DNA of 64,000 bases, taken from assembly GCA_933207985.1 (NCBI GenBank), contig OW240916.1:78542364-78606363 (forward strand), written 5' to 3'. This stretch comes from Pelobates cultripes. Its lineage: Eukaryota > Chordata > Amphibia > Anura > Pelobatidae. Positions 12,109 to 22,997 of this stretch are shown piece after piece. Below the pieces are notes generated by a model that did no database searches, was not told the DNA's origin, and worked only from the letters and a program-made list of their open reading frames with translations. Position numbers and translations under genes: made by a program. Position 1 is the stretch's first letter. Each line of letters begins with the position of its first letter.

Positions 12109-13118
12109 AACAGAAACGAAAAACTGCTGGGGAAATAATGAATTAGCGCAATTGTCCTGTAACAAGAACCATAGGCGCTTGCAGTCCACATTGCATTATT
12201 ATTATCATTATTTATATAGCGCCATCATAGTGCGCAGAGCTTTACTATATTATAAAGGGGAAAATAGATGAGACCATTATGAAATGTTACAGGAACAATA
12301 GGTTGATGAGGACATTAGGATGTATATCATGAAAAAATCACTATCCAGACTTTTTCCCCCCCCCAAATATACTCATTTAAACTTGCTTTTTTGAATTCAA
12401 AAACACACAATTGTGCACCGGTAAAAAACAACAGAAACGAAAAACTGCTGGGGAAATAATGAATTAGCACAATTGTCCTGTAACAAGAACCATAGGAGCT
12501 TGCAGTCCACATTGCATTATTATTATCATTATTTATAAAGCGCCATCATAGTGCGCAGAGCTTTACTATATTATAAAGTGGGAAATAGATGAGACCATTA
12601 CGAAATGTTACAGGAACAATAGGTTGATGAGGACATTAGGATGTATATCATGAAAAAATCACTATCCAGACTCCCAAATATACTCATTTAACCCCTTAAG
12701 GACCAAACTTCTGGAATAAAAGGGAATCATGTCATATATCCTTAAGGGGTTAAACTTGCTTTTTGAATTCAAAAACACACAATTGTGCACTGGTAAAAAA
12801 CAACAGAAACGAAAACTGCTGGTGAAATAATGAATTAGCACCATTGTCCTGTAACAAGAACCATAGGAGCTTGCAGTCCACATTGCATTATTATTATCAT
12901 TATTTATATAGCGCCATCATAGTGCGCAGAGCTTTACTATATTATAAAGGGGGAAATAGATGAGACCATTACGAAATGTTACAGGAACAATAGGTTGATG
13001 AGGACATTAGGATGTATATCCTGAAAAAATCACTATCTAGACTTTTTTTTTTCAAATATACTCATTTAAACTTGCTTTTTGAATTCAAAAACACACAATT
13101 GTGCACTGGTAAAAACCA
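12109..13118. repeat. Three tandem copies of a ~310-320 bp unit
   Basis: Units begin with AACAGAAACGAAAA at 12109, 12430 and 12802 and end around AATTGTGCACTGGTAAAAA. Each contains TATTTATATAGCGCCATCA, a dispersed repeat also found near 55621. The middle unit is longer because it holds a 62-bp MITE. The units are nearly identical by eye, so the amplification is recent. Confidence 0.9.
12688..12753. mobile_element. Mini TTAACCCCTTAAGGAC MITE
   Basis: The insert starts TTAACCCCTTAAGGAC and ends TATCCTTAAGGGGTTAA. It sits in the TTAA of the tandem unit, and the other two tandem units show the empty site CATTTAAACTTGC. The family also occurs at 25803-28766, 40621-41595 and 48560-48639. Confidence 0.85.
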
Positions 13119-16100
13119 GGCTGACAGATAATAATTTTTGTTCCTTTAAAAACATGCTAAACTCTGCCAAATGAATGCAAAGCTGCCAACAGAGACCTGG
13201 ATATGGGACAGGGAGAATTATTTAGCCCTACATTAGCTATGTATAGGTACCCCGGTACATGGTTAGACAACAGATCATCCCTTTAACATTTCTCCATGTG
13301 ATAAACACTCGTAAACTCTTATATAATTGTTCTCTCTAGATTCCTCTATTGTTTTCAGTAATCAGCCAGATGACCTAATCCACATCACTAATCTCCGAAA
13401 ACAATTTGCTTTGGCAGATCGAACATGTTCCACATTGTGGATCCATCTCTGACTCTGCACATAGGTTATTCCTTGAATCTATCCATATGCAAACTTATGT
13501 CTGTTACATAAAAACTACATCTGCAACTTTGTCTGCTGTGCATTATGAATAGCACGCTAATTTGGTCAATCATTATGTGTGTCAAAATCCAAAGATTTTC
13601 CTTTGTCAGATTTTACTTATCCTTAATATTACACAGTATTTTGCTATATTTTCATTGAGCCTGGAACATAACTCTAGATTTTGCCAGTGTACACAAGTCA
13701 CTCCAGCAAATGAAAACAGATTCTCTTTTACGTCACATCACATTAATCACAGCTTACTCTCAAAGTTTGTTTTTTTCTTTTTATTTGCTTTGAATTCCTA
13801 TGGAGCTTGGCATTGCTAGTTTATTTATATCTCTTCAAAGGGACTCCCCTCATTTCTCTGCCAAAAAAAAAAATGAGGCCTCCTTCTAGAATCCTGTTCT
13901 GCACGTTTTCAGTGCTTGATAGAAGAAGATGTGCATTTGTTTTTTTATTCTAATTGAAAAGTTACTAGTTCAAAGAGGTGTATGTGAGACTGACTACACC
14001 AAGGCTGGCCAAAATGGTTTAAATCTATTTATATTGGTTTTGTAATAATTGCAAAATATGAATTTTGTACTTTGAGACTAAATAGCATATAGGGGCCCAT
14101 GGCAACAATAGGACTTATAGTTCCCTGATAACTTTGAATATGACATTTAGCTGAGATTTTAAAATCTCTGCTAGTCCTCTTGGTGTCTTCTTGGTGTTCT
14201 ATTGCAAGTTTGCATTATAGAAAATGATTTGGAGTAAAAGCTTTAGATATTTGTGCAGGAGATGGCTTGGACCTCTTCACTACTCTGCTAAATTACCATG
14301 GCTGCGGTTCACCAACCACTTATTTGCTACTAGACCTGTAGGCATTCTTACCAAGAATGTTTACCAAAATAATGGGTGACTAAATAAAATATATATAAAA
14401 AAAGTCTTGTTGAGAAAATATTACTGCATTTCATGCTGCCCAAATGAATTGTGAGAAAATAAACATCCAGCCATTGGAATTAGCAAATGGTATGCTTTCC
14501 AACCAGATACTAATTTATAAGGGGTCCAGCAGCATTTTTTTTTACCTTGAGGGAAAACAAGCCTTTAAGGCATTGGTTGATGCATATGAAATCCTGCATA
14601 ACCATCGTTTGATACAGTAAACGATGAGGTAAATAAATGAATGAATCATGGCAGTTTTAAAAAAGATGTTTTATTCAGTCAGGAAGAAGTTCTTACTAAC
14701 TGAATGAAATAACCATGATCTCAGCAACTTCAGCAATGGTTGAATGGCTCTTACTATTGGGTCTGTGCTTTCCAATAATTTGTCAGTCTGTAAGACGCTC
14801 CAGGAAGGTGTTTTAATAAGAATTAACAGTGAATCCTAAATCTAACAGGATGAGACATGCCAATGTTGGCATGTTTGATAACGAGTGAGAGAGAGGTAAG
14901 TGGGATGGAGCAGACTGATAGGTGTGCCTGTGATGCAATTAACTTTACGTATCTTATGTCTGCTCACAAAGGACAGGCAGCCAATCAGGGCTGCCCAAGC
15001 ACAGAAGTGCTTTTTTGGGGGGTTTTGAATTACCTGAATTTTAATTACAAATGCAGAGCAAGTGCAGATAATCATATTCTCACATTCAACTTTACTTTAG
15101 TCTTCCTAACAGAGTCGATCTGTCTGGTGACTGGAAGTCCTGAGGGCAAATCAGATGGCACACTGAGTTACCATATGACGTTTCAGCTCCAGTGCTAACC
15201 AGCATGCCACCATGTTCCTGGGGCTATTCTTGTGCCTTTTTTCGTTTGAAGTAAAGAAAAGACAAATAGAAATATCTGAATCTGCCTCACTGCAGAAAAC
15301 TCTGGATAAATCTGGAAGCAACTGATAACATTTTAAAATTCTTATGCTTTTTCCAGAATTTAACCTTTCCTGTGGTGATTTTCAGCAGACAACCGATTGA
15401 TCCAAAACCTCACATTCAAAGCCTATCTACAAATGTAATAAATATTACATAATTTACCTGAATTTTGTACTACTGAGGCAATTTTAATGCATAGTAATGA
15501 ACCTTATAATTATTTCTTAACCCTCCTACAAGTTACCATCTAAACAAAGTATTTAAAAAAATAAAAATAAAGCACTCAGCACTAACCTTAGGATGATTAG
15601 ACACGTCGGGAGTTGATGTCTTCAGCAGCTGGGGTGCCAAAAGTTGCATTCCCTGCTGACACAGACATGCAAAGTATTGGTTAAAGATTAGCAAGCATAT
15701 TGATAAAAAAATGCAGGCTTATCTTTATACGCACACAGGTATACAAATGTATGGTTGCCTCAGAAACAAGGGAACCCTGCGTCAGAGAAAGCAAAGAGGG
15801 AAAGCCCTTTTAATGATATCTACAAATCTGTGGTTGGACGGCATTCCTGGACTGTTTGTAAGCTGTTCTGCACATGCTAAGAATGTATTGATGTAACACA
15901 CTGCAATGAACAGTGAAAAAGAACCTGACCTTGGATAAAAAGGGGTGGGGTAAAGACGCACCTCGTACAGACGGATGACATAAAATAATAATGCCTCCAA
16001 GGGGTTCCCTGTACTTGAAGCACACCTGTACAAGGTTCAGAAGTTGTATAAGAATAGTAGTAGTGGTTTAAGGGAGACTAGAGATATCCCTGTTGTTGTG

Positions 16101-16265
16101 CAATTATAAAGGGGAGTGAATCTGGGAGGAAAAGCAAACTGAACAAGAGAATTTCCTTTTTCAGAAAACAGAAAACATCCAGTTGTCTTGTTAGTTAAAC
16201 GTGCATGCTGTCTTGTCAGAAAAAGGGATTCTATAGTGTTAGAAATATGAAGCTGTGTATGTAAC
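13119..16265. other. Unassigned DNA
   Basis: About 3.1 kb with no recognised gene or complete repeat. The words TATTGATGTAA..CACTGCAATGAACAGTG (about 15887-15915) recur near 30243, so part belongs to a dispersed family. Conserved non-coding DNA cannot be excluded without a comparison. Confidence 0.35.
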
Positions 16266-16863
16266 AATGACATTTACTGTCCACACAGGAAAAGTTGTGC
16301 CGAGCAGCAACCTAATCCACAGAAGGGTTAATGCTGAGCAGTAATTGTGCAAATGAAACCTGGTGTCATGTATTCATCCGCTTAGAGAAAAGTGATTAAT
16401 GACATTTACTGTCCACACAGGAAAAGTTGTGCCGAGCAGCAACCTAATCCACAGAAGGGTTAATGCTGAGCAGCAATTATGCAAATGAAACCTGGTAACT
16501 GACTTTGGGGTCAAAGGCCGGTTACAGCCTATCAGAACTAAAGGAGGGGTATTTAGGCCCAGTTCTCAGCCTGCTCAGTGCCCTGTCGTGGTTTCCCTTG
16601 TGGTTGTCTGAGAGCGCGTTCCTGTTTATAGTTTTCTACCTGGTTTTGACTTTGGCTTTGTTTATTGACTTCTCTATATTCTGGTATCCTGACTCCTGGC
16701 TTTCCTCATCGCTGTGTCCCTTTCTGTGTTCCCTGACCTCGGCTAGTATTTTTGACTATTCTTTGTACGTTAAATCCGGCCATTCTAAGGACCGGTAATA
16801 CGTTACTTATTTGTCATCCGTGCTGTACAGTTCTACGTGCTGGATCAAACAGTAATCCTGACA
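16266..16863 (+). repeat. 5' LTR, missing its first ~34 bp
   Basis: Homology to the 3' LTR starts abruptly at AATGACATTT (3' LTR position 21831), so the terminal TGTCA and neighbouring bases are absent. It ends AATCCTGACA. A second copy of the duplicated U3 unit begins at 16364 with TGTCATGTATTC. Loss of the left end means no target duplication can be matched to the CCTCC following the 3' LTR. Confidence 0.88.
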
Positions 16864-16870
16864 TTACGAC

Positions 16871-17809
16871 ATGGCCATAGATCCTGTAGAACTGTGTCAG
16901 CACATAGCTGCTTGCGAGAGGAAATTAGAGGAGAATGATCACCGCATGGATCAATTCACTCAGGCTTTAAGTACGCTTCTCGCTAGAACGGAGCATCTGC
17001 AGCCTGCAGCGTCTCCTCCTATAGCACCTCTACCCTGTGTACCTCCACCCACTGTTAATAGGACTCCTTGCATCTCCTTATCACCATCCCTACAGTTTGA
17101 TGGCAATATCCAGGAATGCAGGGGTTTTCTTAATCAGGTGGAGTACCATTTTGAGGCCTCACCAGGGTCATTCCCCACGGACAGAGCAAGAATTGGTTAT
17201 CTAATGAATCAATTAAAGGGCAAGGCCCTTGCCTGGGCTAATCCGTTGTGGGAGAGTAATCGGAGCATAGCTCATAATTACCAGGAATTCCTTGCCGAAT
17301 TCAAGCTCACGTTTGAGCCATTGGGTAGAGAGGATGACGCCTCCACTGCCCTAATGCACATCAGACAAGGTAACCGGTCTATCTCGGATTATGCTATTGA
17401 ATTCCGTACCTTAGCTTCCGAGGTAGACTGGACTAACAATGGGTTAATCTCAGCATTCAAAAAGGGTCTCTCAGAGACTATACTAGATGAGATAGCCGCT
17501 AAAGAATTACCTAAGAGTCTTAACGAATTTATTACGTTTGTCATGCATATTGATAATAGGTTAAGACTCAGAGAAGTCACCAGAAGCAAGACCAGACGTA
17601 CGGCTATGTCCCTAGCACCTCAATTCTCTAAACCTGTTTTGTCTAACCTCCCTGTACAGTCCGAACCCGAACCTATGCAGTTGGGGGTCACTAGACTGTC
17701 AGAGGCCGAAAAACAGTATAGGAGAAGGGAGGGGTTATGCCTATATTGCGGTAGAAAGGGACATATGATAACTAATTGTCCAGTGCGTCCGGAAAACTTC
17801 CGCACCTAA
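16871..17809 (+). CDS. gag: Gag polyprotein of the gypsy element
   Basis: A 312-residue intact frame. The capsid-like retrotransposon Gag region (about residues 75-235) includes LQFDG, the GYLMNQLKGKALAWA block and the FKLTFEPLGREDDAS block. It ends with one zinc knuckle, C290-x2-C293-x4-H298-x4-C303, which binds element RNA. Gag is expected to assemble the particle in which reverse transcription occurs. The ATG is only eight bases after the 5' LTR, so there is almost no leader. The stop lies inside an overlap with the pol frame, which is -1 relative to gag. The organisation resembles Sushi-ichi, the source family of mammalian PEG10. This is the only intact protein frame in the window that I would call real. 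Confidence 0.93.
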   Translation: MAIDPVELCQHIAACERKLEENDHRMDQFTQALSTLLARTEHLQPAASPPIAPLPCVPPPTVNRTPCISLSPSLQFDGNIQECRGFLNQVEYHFEASPGSFPTDRARIGYLMNQLKGKALAWANPLWESNRSIAHNYQEFLAEFKLTFEPLGREDDASTALMHIRQGNRSISDYAIEFRTLASEVDWTNNGLISAFKKGLSETILDEIAAKELPKSLNEFITFVMHIDNRLRLREVTRSKTRRTAMSLAPQFSKPVLSNLPVQSEPEPMQLGVTRLSEAEKQYRRREGLCLYCGRKGHMITNCPVRPENFRT

Positions 17810-19350
17810 GAACCTTAAGGGGACAGATCTTAGGTGTGATGGAGTTGTCCTCTAACAAAAACAAAAGTAGATTCCTCCTTGAGGTATCTATTTCCCTTGA
17901 TAACAAGAAGTTTTCTTGCAGTGCCCTAATGGACTCAGGTGCTGCTGGAAATTTTATTGATGTCCAGTTTATTAGGGGTAATGAGATACCGGTCAGGGAG
18001 AGACCTACGCCGCTAGCTGTAGAGGCTATTGATGGTAGACCACTCACACAACCGCTTATAACCCACGAAACTGTCCCTATTACGATCTCCATTGGGGCCT
18101 CCCATAGGGAGGAGATGACGTTTCAGGTTATTACTTCTCCATCATGTCCTATCATATTAGGGTTTCCGTGGCTGAGTAAGCACAATCCCTATATTGACTG
18201 GGCTAATGGGGAGATATTAGAATGGGGTAAAGAGTGTATGGGGAGATGTATAAAACCAGTACTAAAGAGATTGGATACTATTGACCTTCCCACTACCACT
18301 CCCCAAACTCCTGGAGTTCCCATACAATACCGAGAACTTCAGGAGGTGTTTAACAAGGCTCAATCTGATGTATTGCCTCCCCACAGAGCATATGACTGTG
18401 CCATTAACCTGTTTCCAGGCGCTATGCCACCTAAGGGGGCAGTTTATGCCTTATCTCCCCAGGAGAGTAAAATAATGGAGGAATACATCAAAGAATCCTT
18501 GAGCAAAGGGCACATAAGAAAGTCATCCTCACCAGCTGGTGCAGGATTCTTTTTTGTTGAGAAAAAGGGTGGTGAGTTACGCCCTTGCATAGACTACAGG
18601 GCACTTAATAAAATCACTGTAAAAAATGCATACCCTATTCCACTCATTTCCGAATTGTTCGATAGACTTCAGGGAGCTAAAGTATTTACTAAGCTTGACC
18701 TTAGGAGCGCTTACAATTTGGTTAGAATTAAAGAGAATCATGAGTGGAAGACGGCATTTAATACCCGTAGTGGACACTATGAATATCTGGTAATGCCATT
18801 TGGGTTATGCAACGCCCCGGCCGTATTCCAAGACTTTATAAATGATGTACTCAGGGAATTCATTTACTCATTTGTCTTGGTTTATTTGGACGATATTTTG
18901 GTGTATTCCCCTGATCTTCAAACTCACCACTCCCATGTGAAACAGGTTCTGCAGACGTTGTTGAAAAATAAACTTTATTGTAAATTAGAAAAGTGCATAT
19001 TTGACCAGCCTGAAGTCCACTTTTTGGGTTACAACATCTCTGCATCGGGATTTCAAATGGATCCTAAAAAACTAGAGGCTGTACTACACTGGCCATTACC
19101 CTCTGGTTTAAAAGCCATTCAAAGGTTTATTGGTTTTGCCAACTATTACAGAAGATTCATCAAGGGATTTTCTTCTGTAATAGCCCCAATCACAAATATG
19201 ACTCGCAAAGGGGTTAGTAGCACGGTATGGTCCAAAGAGGCTGTGAATGCTTTTGAGACTCTTAAACAAAGATTTGCCTCTGCGGACATACTAAAACATC
19301 CTGACACCAGTAAACCTTTTATATTGGAGGTTGATGCATCCGAGAGGGGT
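17779..19350 (+). pseudogene. pol: Pol part 1: protease and reverse transcriptase
   Basis: The frame is -1 to gag and overlaps its 3' end. There is no convincing ATG, so translation presumably depends on ribosomal frameshifting. The aspartic protease motif DSGA lies about 52 residues into the frame (near 17932). RT follows with CIDYRALNKI and the catalytic YLDD at 18883-18894. The RNase H domain begins with VDAS near 19330. The frame then shifts because one G appears missing from the GGGG run at 19346-19349; the original reading continues in the next frame. The open frame runs to 19434 but the tail after about 19346 is out-of-frame nonsense. An assembly error at the G run is possible. Confidence 0.9.
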
Positions 19351-20592
19351 AGGGGCTGTTCTCTCTCAGAGAGAAAGCCAGGGAACACCATTGCATCCTT
19401 GTGGCTACTTCTCCAGAAAGATGTCTCCTGCTGAGCGCAACTATGATATTGGCAATAGAGAACTGTTGGCCATTATTCTTGCCCTCAAGGAGTGGCGACA
19501 TCTTTTGGAGGGTTCCAAGGACCCCCTGTTGATCATAACCGACCACAAAAATCTGGCATATATAGGGGATGCCAAACGTTTGTCTTCCAGACAGGCTAGA
19601 TGGTCACTGTTCCTTTCACGTTTTAACTTTCTCATTACTTATAGACCTGGTTCTAAAAATACCAAGGCTGATGCCTTGTCCAGGCAATTTGATAATGAGT
19701 CAGCTCCGGAACAGATGACATCTCCTATTATTCCACCAGAGTGTATTATTGCTACTACTGTCCTCTCACTGTCTTCTCCACTGCTTGGCACCATATTGGA
19801 GGCCCAGCCTCAGGCGCCCAGTGGTAAACCGTGTGATAAACTGTTCGTTCCCCTATGTGAAAGGGTTAATATCATGAAAGTGTTCCATGACAATATAACT
19901 GCTGGACACCCGGGCATCAATAAGTCCACTGCCGCGATCACTAGATCATTTTGGTGGGATTCACTCAGGAAAGATGTAAAGGAGTATGTGCAGGCATGTT
20001 CTGTGTGTGCAGTTTCTAAGGTGACTCATGCACTTCCTTGTGGCCTGTTGCAGCCTCTTCCTGTTCCTGAGATTCCATGGTCCCACCTATCCATGGACTT
20101 TATTGTTGAGCTTCCTAGCTCTGCTGGGTTCACTACTATTCTCATGGTTGTAGACCGATTTTCTAAGATGGCTCACTTCATTCCTCTCAAGAAGTTGCCA
20201 TCTTCGCAAGATTTGGTCCTAATTTTCATACGTGAAATTGTCCGTTTGCATGGCATCCCCCACAATATTGTGTCTGATAGGGGCTCTCAGTTTGTGTCCA
20301 GGTTCTGGAGGGCGTTCAGTAAACAATTGGGGATTGATCTCTCCTTCTCCTCCTCCTACCATCCACAGACCAATGGTACAGCTGAGAGGGCTAACCAGTC
20401 ATTAGAAGTTTATTTGCGTTGTTTTATTAATAGCACACAAGACAATTGGTCCGAACTACTCCCGTGGGCCGAGTTCGCTAGAAACAATGCTGTTCATGAC
20501 TCCTCTGGGCACAGTCCATTTTTTGTCAATAATGGTAGGCATCCTACGGTTCTCCCTGCGGTATTTTCTGATACTGCCATTCCTGCTCTGGA
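19346..20592 (+). pseudogene. pol: Pol part 2: RNase H and integrase core
   Basis: Continues pol after the frameshift. RNase H catalytic positions are recognisable in RELLA, TDHKN and ADALSR. The integrase zinc domain shows two histidines (HDN, GHPG) and CSVC. The DDE core has D in SMDF, D in SDRGSQ and E in TAERAN, at relative positions 256, 316 and 352 of the frame opening at 19331. It is cut by the solo LTR after base 20592. The 65 codons read beyond that point to 20788 are LTR sequence, not integrase. Confidence 0.9.
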
Positions 20593-21215
20593 TGTCACAG
20601 TTCTCGCCGCAGCAAACAGACGGCCAGACGTGGTCACCCATGGAGTTCCCAACAAGGGACTTGAACCGGAGAACTTTGCAGTCCTGGTCCTGCTTCCTTT
20701 CTCTGAGCCACAGCAGCTTTTGTATTCCACATGTCATTCTGGTCCTGTTCATCCTGGCATGTCTATTACTCTGGGGGCTGTACCTTGACTTTGGATGTGC
20801 TTCACCTGACCCTGATCAGACATTAGCAGGGTATTTAAACTCAGCCTCGCCCTGTGATCAGGATCAAGTCTTTGATCCTGTTGTGTGCTTTGTACCAGTG
20901 TTCCTGTCGTTTGAGCTGCTACTTGTTATTGACCCCGGCTTCTGACTACGTTTACTCTGACCTCTGGCATCCCTTGACTTCGGCTACTCCTCGTTGTTCC
21001 TGTCTTCTGGCATCCTTTGACCTCGGCTATCCTTTGACGATCCTGCTGTTTGAGTCCTTGCCTGTCCTGCGACTTGGTACTTCATCCTGCACAGCCCCCG
21101 TGCACAGACCCACAGGCCGGGTGAATTCTTACCTGACCACTTTGGCCTGTGGCTATCTGCAAGGGTGAGCAACATATCTGCGCTACAGACTCCCAACCCA
21201 GGTAAGACCCTGACA
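20593..21215 (+). mobile_element. Solo LTR nested in integrase
   Basis: The 623-bp insert starts TGTCACAG and ends CCCTGACA. It is flanked by CTGGA at 20588-20592 and 21216-21220, a perfect 5-bp target duplication. TGTCA/TGACA ends and a GGGTATTTAAACTC promoter-like box suggest another gypsy-type family in plus orientation. The integrase reading frame is the same on both sides, so the insertion is a clean secondary event. Only one LTR remains, so the inserted element has recombined out. Confidence 0.93.
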
Positions 21216-21908
21216 CTGGATGAGCGTCTGGCCTCCATTCGGGATACCTGGGTTAAGGTTCAAACTGCTCTAGGGGCTGCTGCTGAACGCTTCAAACATT
21301 TTGCTGATAAGCGTAGGAGTGCCAACCCGGTGTACCAAGTGGGGGACCGGGTTTGGTTGTCATCTCGCAACATCAAGCTTAAGGTCCCTAGCATGAAGTT
21401 TGCCCCCAGATTCCTTGGTCCCTATAGAGTGCTTCGTAGGATCAATCCAGTGTCTTACTCTCTGGCTCTTCCTGCATCTTTAGGGATTCCCAACACTTTT
21501 CATGTGTCCTTACTCAAACCTCTTGTCTGCAATAGATATACTGTTCCTTGTGTTCCTCCCCCTCCGGTGGTGGTGGGTGGTCAGGAAGAGTATGAGGTAT
21601 CTTCTATCCTGGATTCAAGGTTTTCTCGGGGCACTTTACAGTACTTGGCTGTTTGGAAAGGTTACGGTCCTGCTGATCGTTCTTGGGTTTCGGCTCCTGA
21701 CCTGCATGCGGGCCGTAAGATCCACGCTTTTCACGCTAAATTTCCTCTCAAGTCTGGTCCTGTCCGCCCGGTGGGCGTTCTTCAGGTGGAGGGTAATGTC
21801 ACATATTCATCCGCTTATAGAAATGTGGTTAATGACATTTACTGTCCACACAGGAAAGTTGTGCCGAGCAGCAACCTAATCCACAGAAGGGTTAATGCTG
21901 AGCAGTAA
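21216..21908 (+). pseudogene. pol: Pol part 3: integrase C-terminus and chromodomain
   Basis: After the nested LTR the integrase continues with DTW and then the GPY/F module (FLGPYRVLRRINPVSYSLAL). A chromodomain of about 43 residues follows (EEYEVSSILD through WKGYG and DRSW, about 21585-21713). In chromoviruses this domain targets integration to histone-marked chromatin. The frame runs through a purine-rich tract (AGGTGGAGGG, about 21784-21793), the likely polypurine tract, and ends 112 bp inside the 3' LTR. Aromatic residues Y143, W164 and W174 (counted from 21165) are plausible cage residues. Confidence 0.9.
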
Positions 21909-22434
21909 TTGTGCAAATGAAACCTGGTGTCATGTATTCATCCGCTTAGAGAAAAGTGATTAATGACATTTACTGTCCACACAGGAAAAGTTGTGCCGAG
22001 CAGCAACCTAATCCACAGAAGGGTTAACGCTGAGCAGCAATTATGCAAATGAAACCTGGTAACTGACTTTGGGGTCAAAGGCCGGTTACAGCCTATCAGA
22101 ACTAAAGGAGGGGTATTTAGGCCCAGTTCTCAGCCTGCTCAGTGCCCTGTTGTGGTTTCCCTTGTGGTTGTCTGAGAGTGCGTTCCTGTTTATAGTTTTC
22201 TACCTGGTTTTTGACTTTGACTTTGGCTTTGTTTATTGACTTCTCTACATTCTGGTATCCTGACTCCTGGCTTTCCTCATCGCTGTGTCCCTTTCTGTGT
22301 TCCCTGACCTCGGCTAGTATTTTTGACTATTCTTTGTACGTTAAATCCGGCCATTCTAAGGACCGGTAATACGTTACTTATTTGTCATCCGTACTGTACA
22401 GTTCTACGTGCTGGATCAAACAGTAATCCTGACA
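21797..22434 (+). repeat. 3' LTR with duplicated U3 block
   Basis: 638 bp, TGTCA...TGACA. Its first ~131 bp (21797-21927) are repeated in tandem at 21928-22059. Both units contain ACTGTCCACACAGGAAA and GTTGTGCCGAGCAGCAA. The end CAGTAATCCTGACA matches the 5' LTR end exactly. Confidence 0.93.
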
Positions 22435-22446
22435 CCTCCCCTGCGC

Positions 22447-22503
22447 CAGCTATGGCTCATAGAGGGTTAAAAAACCCAACTATGGCTCATAGAGGGTTAA
22501 AAA
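22447..22503. repeat. Short tandem duplication, two copies
   Basis: CTATGGCTCATAGAGGGTT occurs twice about 29 bp apart, just downstream of the 3' LTR. Confidence 0.8.
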
Positions 22504-22883
22504 TCGCTTTATTTACTCAACCGCCTCATCCAATGTCATCCGATGGGGGATACCTAATGTGCATGTCCAGCGAGTGCTGAGAGCACTTTAGACCATCCCC
22601 ACAGGAAAGGATTAACATAATGCTTTCCTATTGGGATTTGACTGGCGCTGGATATCCTCATGCAGAGTGTGAGGACGTCCAGTGTCATTTAGGGGACTTA
22701 GAGTTTATTTTGGGGACTTAGACTTGGCTGTCTGGTAATTAGCCACTAGAAGCAGTCTTATTACTGCAATGCTCACATTGCAGTTTCTCGAAAACTGCAA
22801 TGTTTTACATTGCAGGATTAAGGAAGATAGGGACATTGCACCCATACCACTTTAATGATCTGGGTGCCTATAGTGTTCCTTCA
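22504..22883 (-). mobile_element. Decayed TTAA MITE fragment
   Basis: The right end, on the minus strand, reads GAAGGAACACTATAGGCACC and resembles the 61851 element (GGACACTGTAGGCACCCAGA). Internal hairpins (AACTGCAATG and complement; ACTGCAATG and complement) and the GAGGACGTCCAG block are shared too. The terminal TTAA has become TCAA. The left limit is uncertain. Confidence 0.6.
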
Positions 22884-22997
22884 AACATGCTTGTATCCTT
22901 ATTGTGAAATGCCCATTTTATTTTAATTTTCAAACTGTTTCCTTTCCTATTGCCTATTGTTTCTTTTTGTTCAGTGTGTCGCCATCAATGCGCATGC

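Larger units (their letters stand above)
16266..22434 (+). mobile_element. Chromodomain Ty3/gypsy LTR retrotransposon
   Basis: This is a nearly full-length element: 5' LTR 16266-16863, gag 16871-17809, pol from about 17800 and 3' LTR 21797-22434. Gag has one CCHC knuckle. Pol order is protease, RT, RNase H, integrase and a C-terminal chromodomain, the chromovirus arrangement. The PEG10-like Gag and -1 gag/pol overlap suggest the vertebrate Sushi-like lineage. By eye the LTRs differ at about six substitutions plus a few indels, so the insertion is young. It is disabled by a one-base loss near 19346 and a nested solo LTR at 20593-21215. Confidence 0.93.

Noticed and set aside
13119..16265. Possible host exons in a long unique region
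   Set aside because: Only short frames, no splice-bounded conserved peptide recognised; needs a protein search.
20487..20945. 152-residue frame overlapping the integrase
   Set aside because: Out-of-frame shadow of pol continuing into the nested solo LTR.
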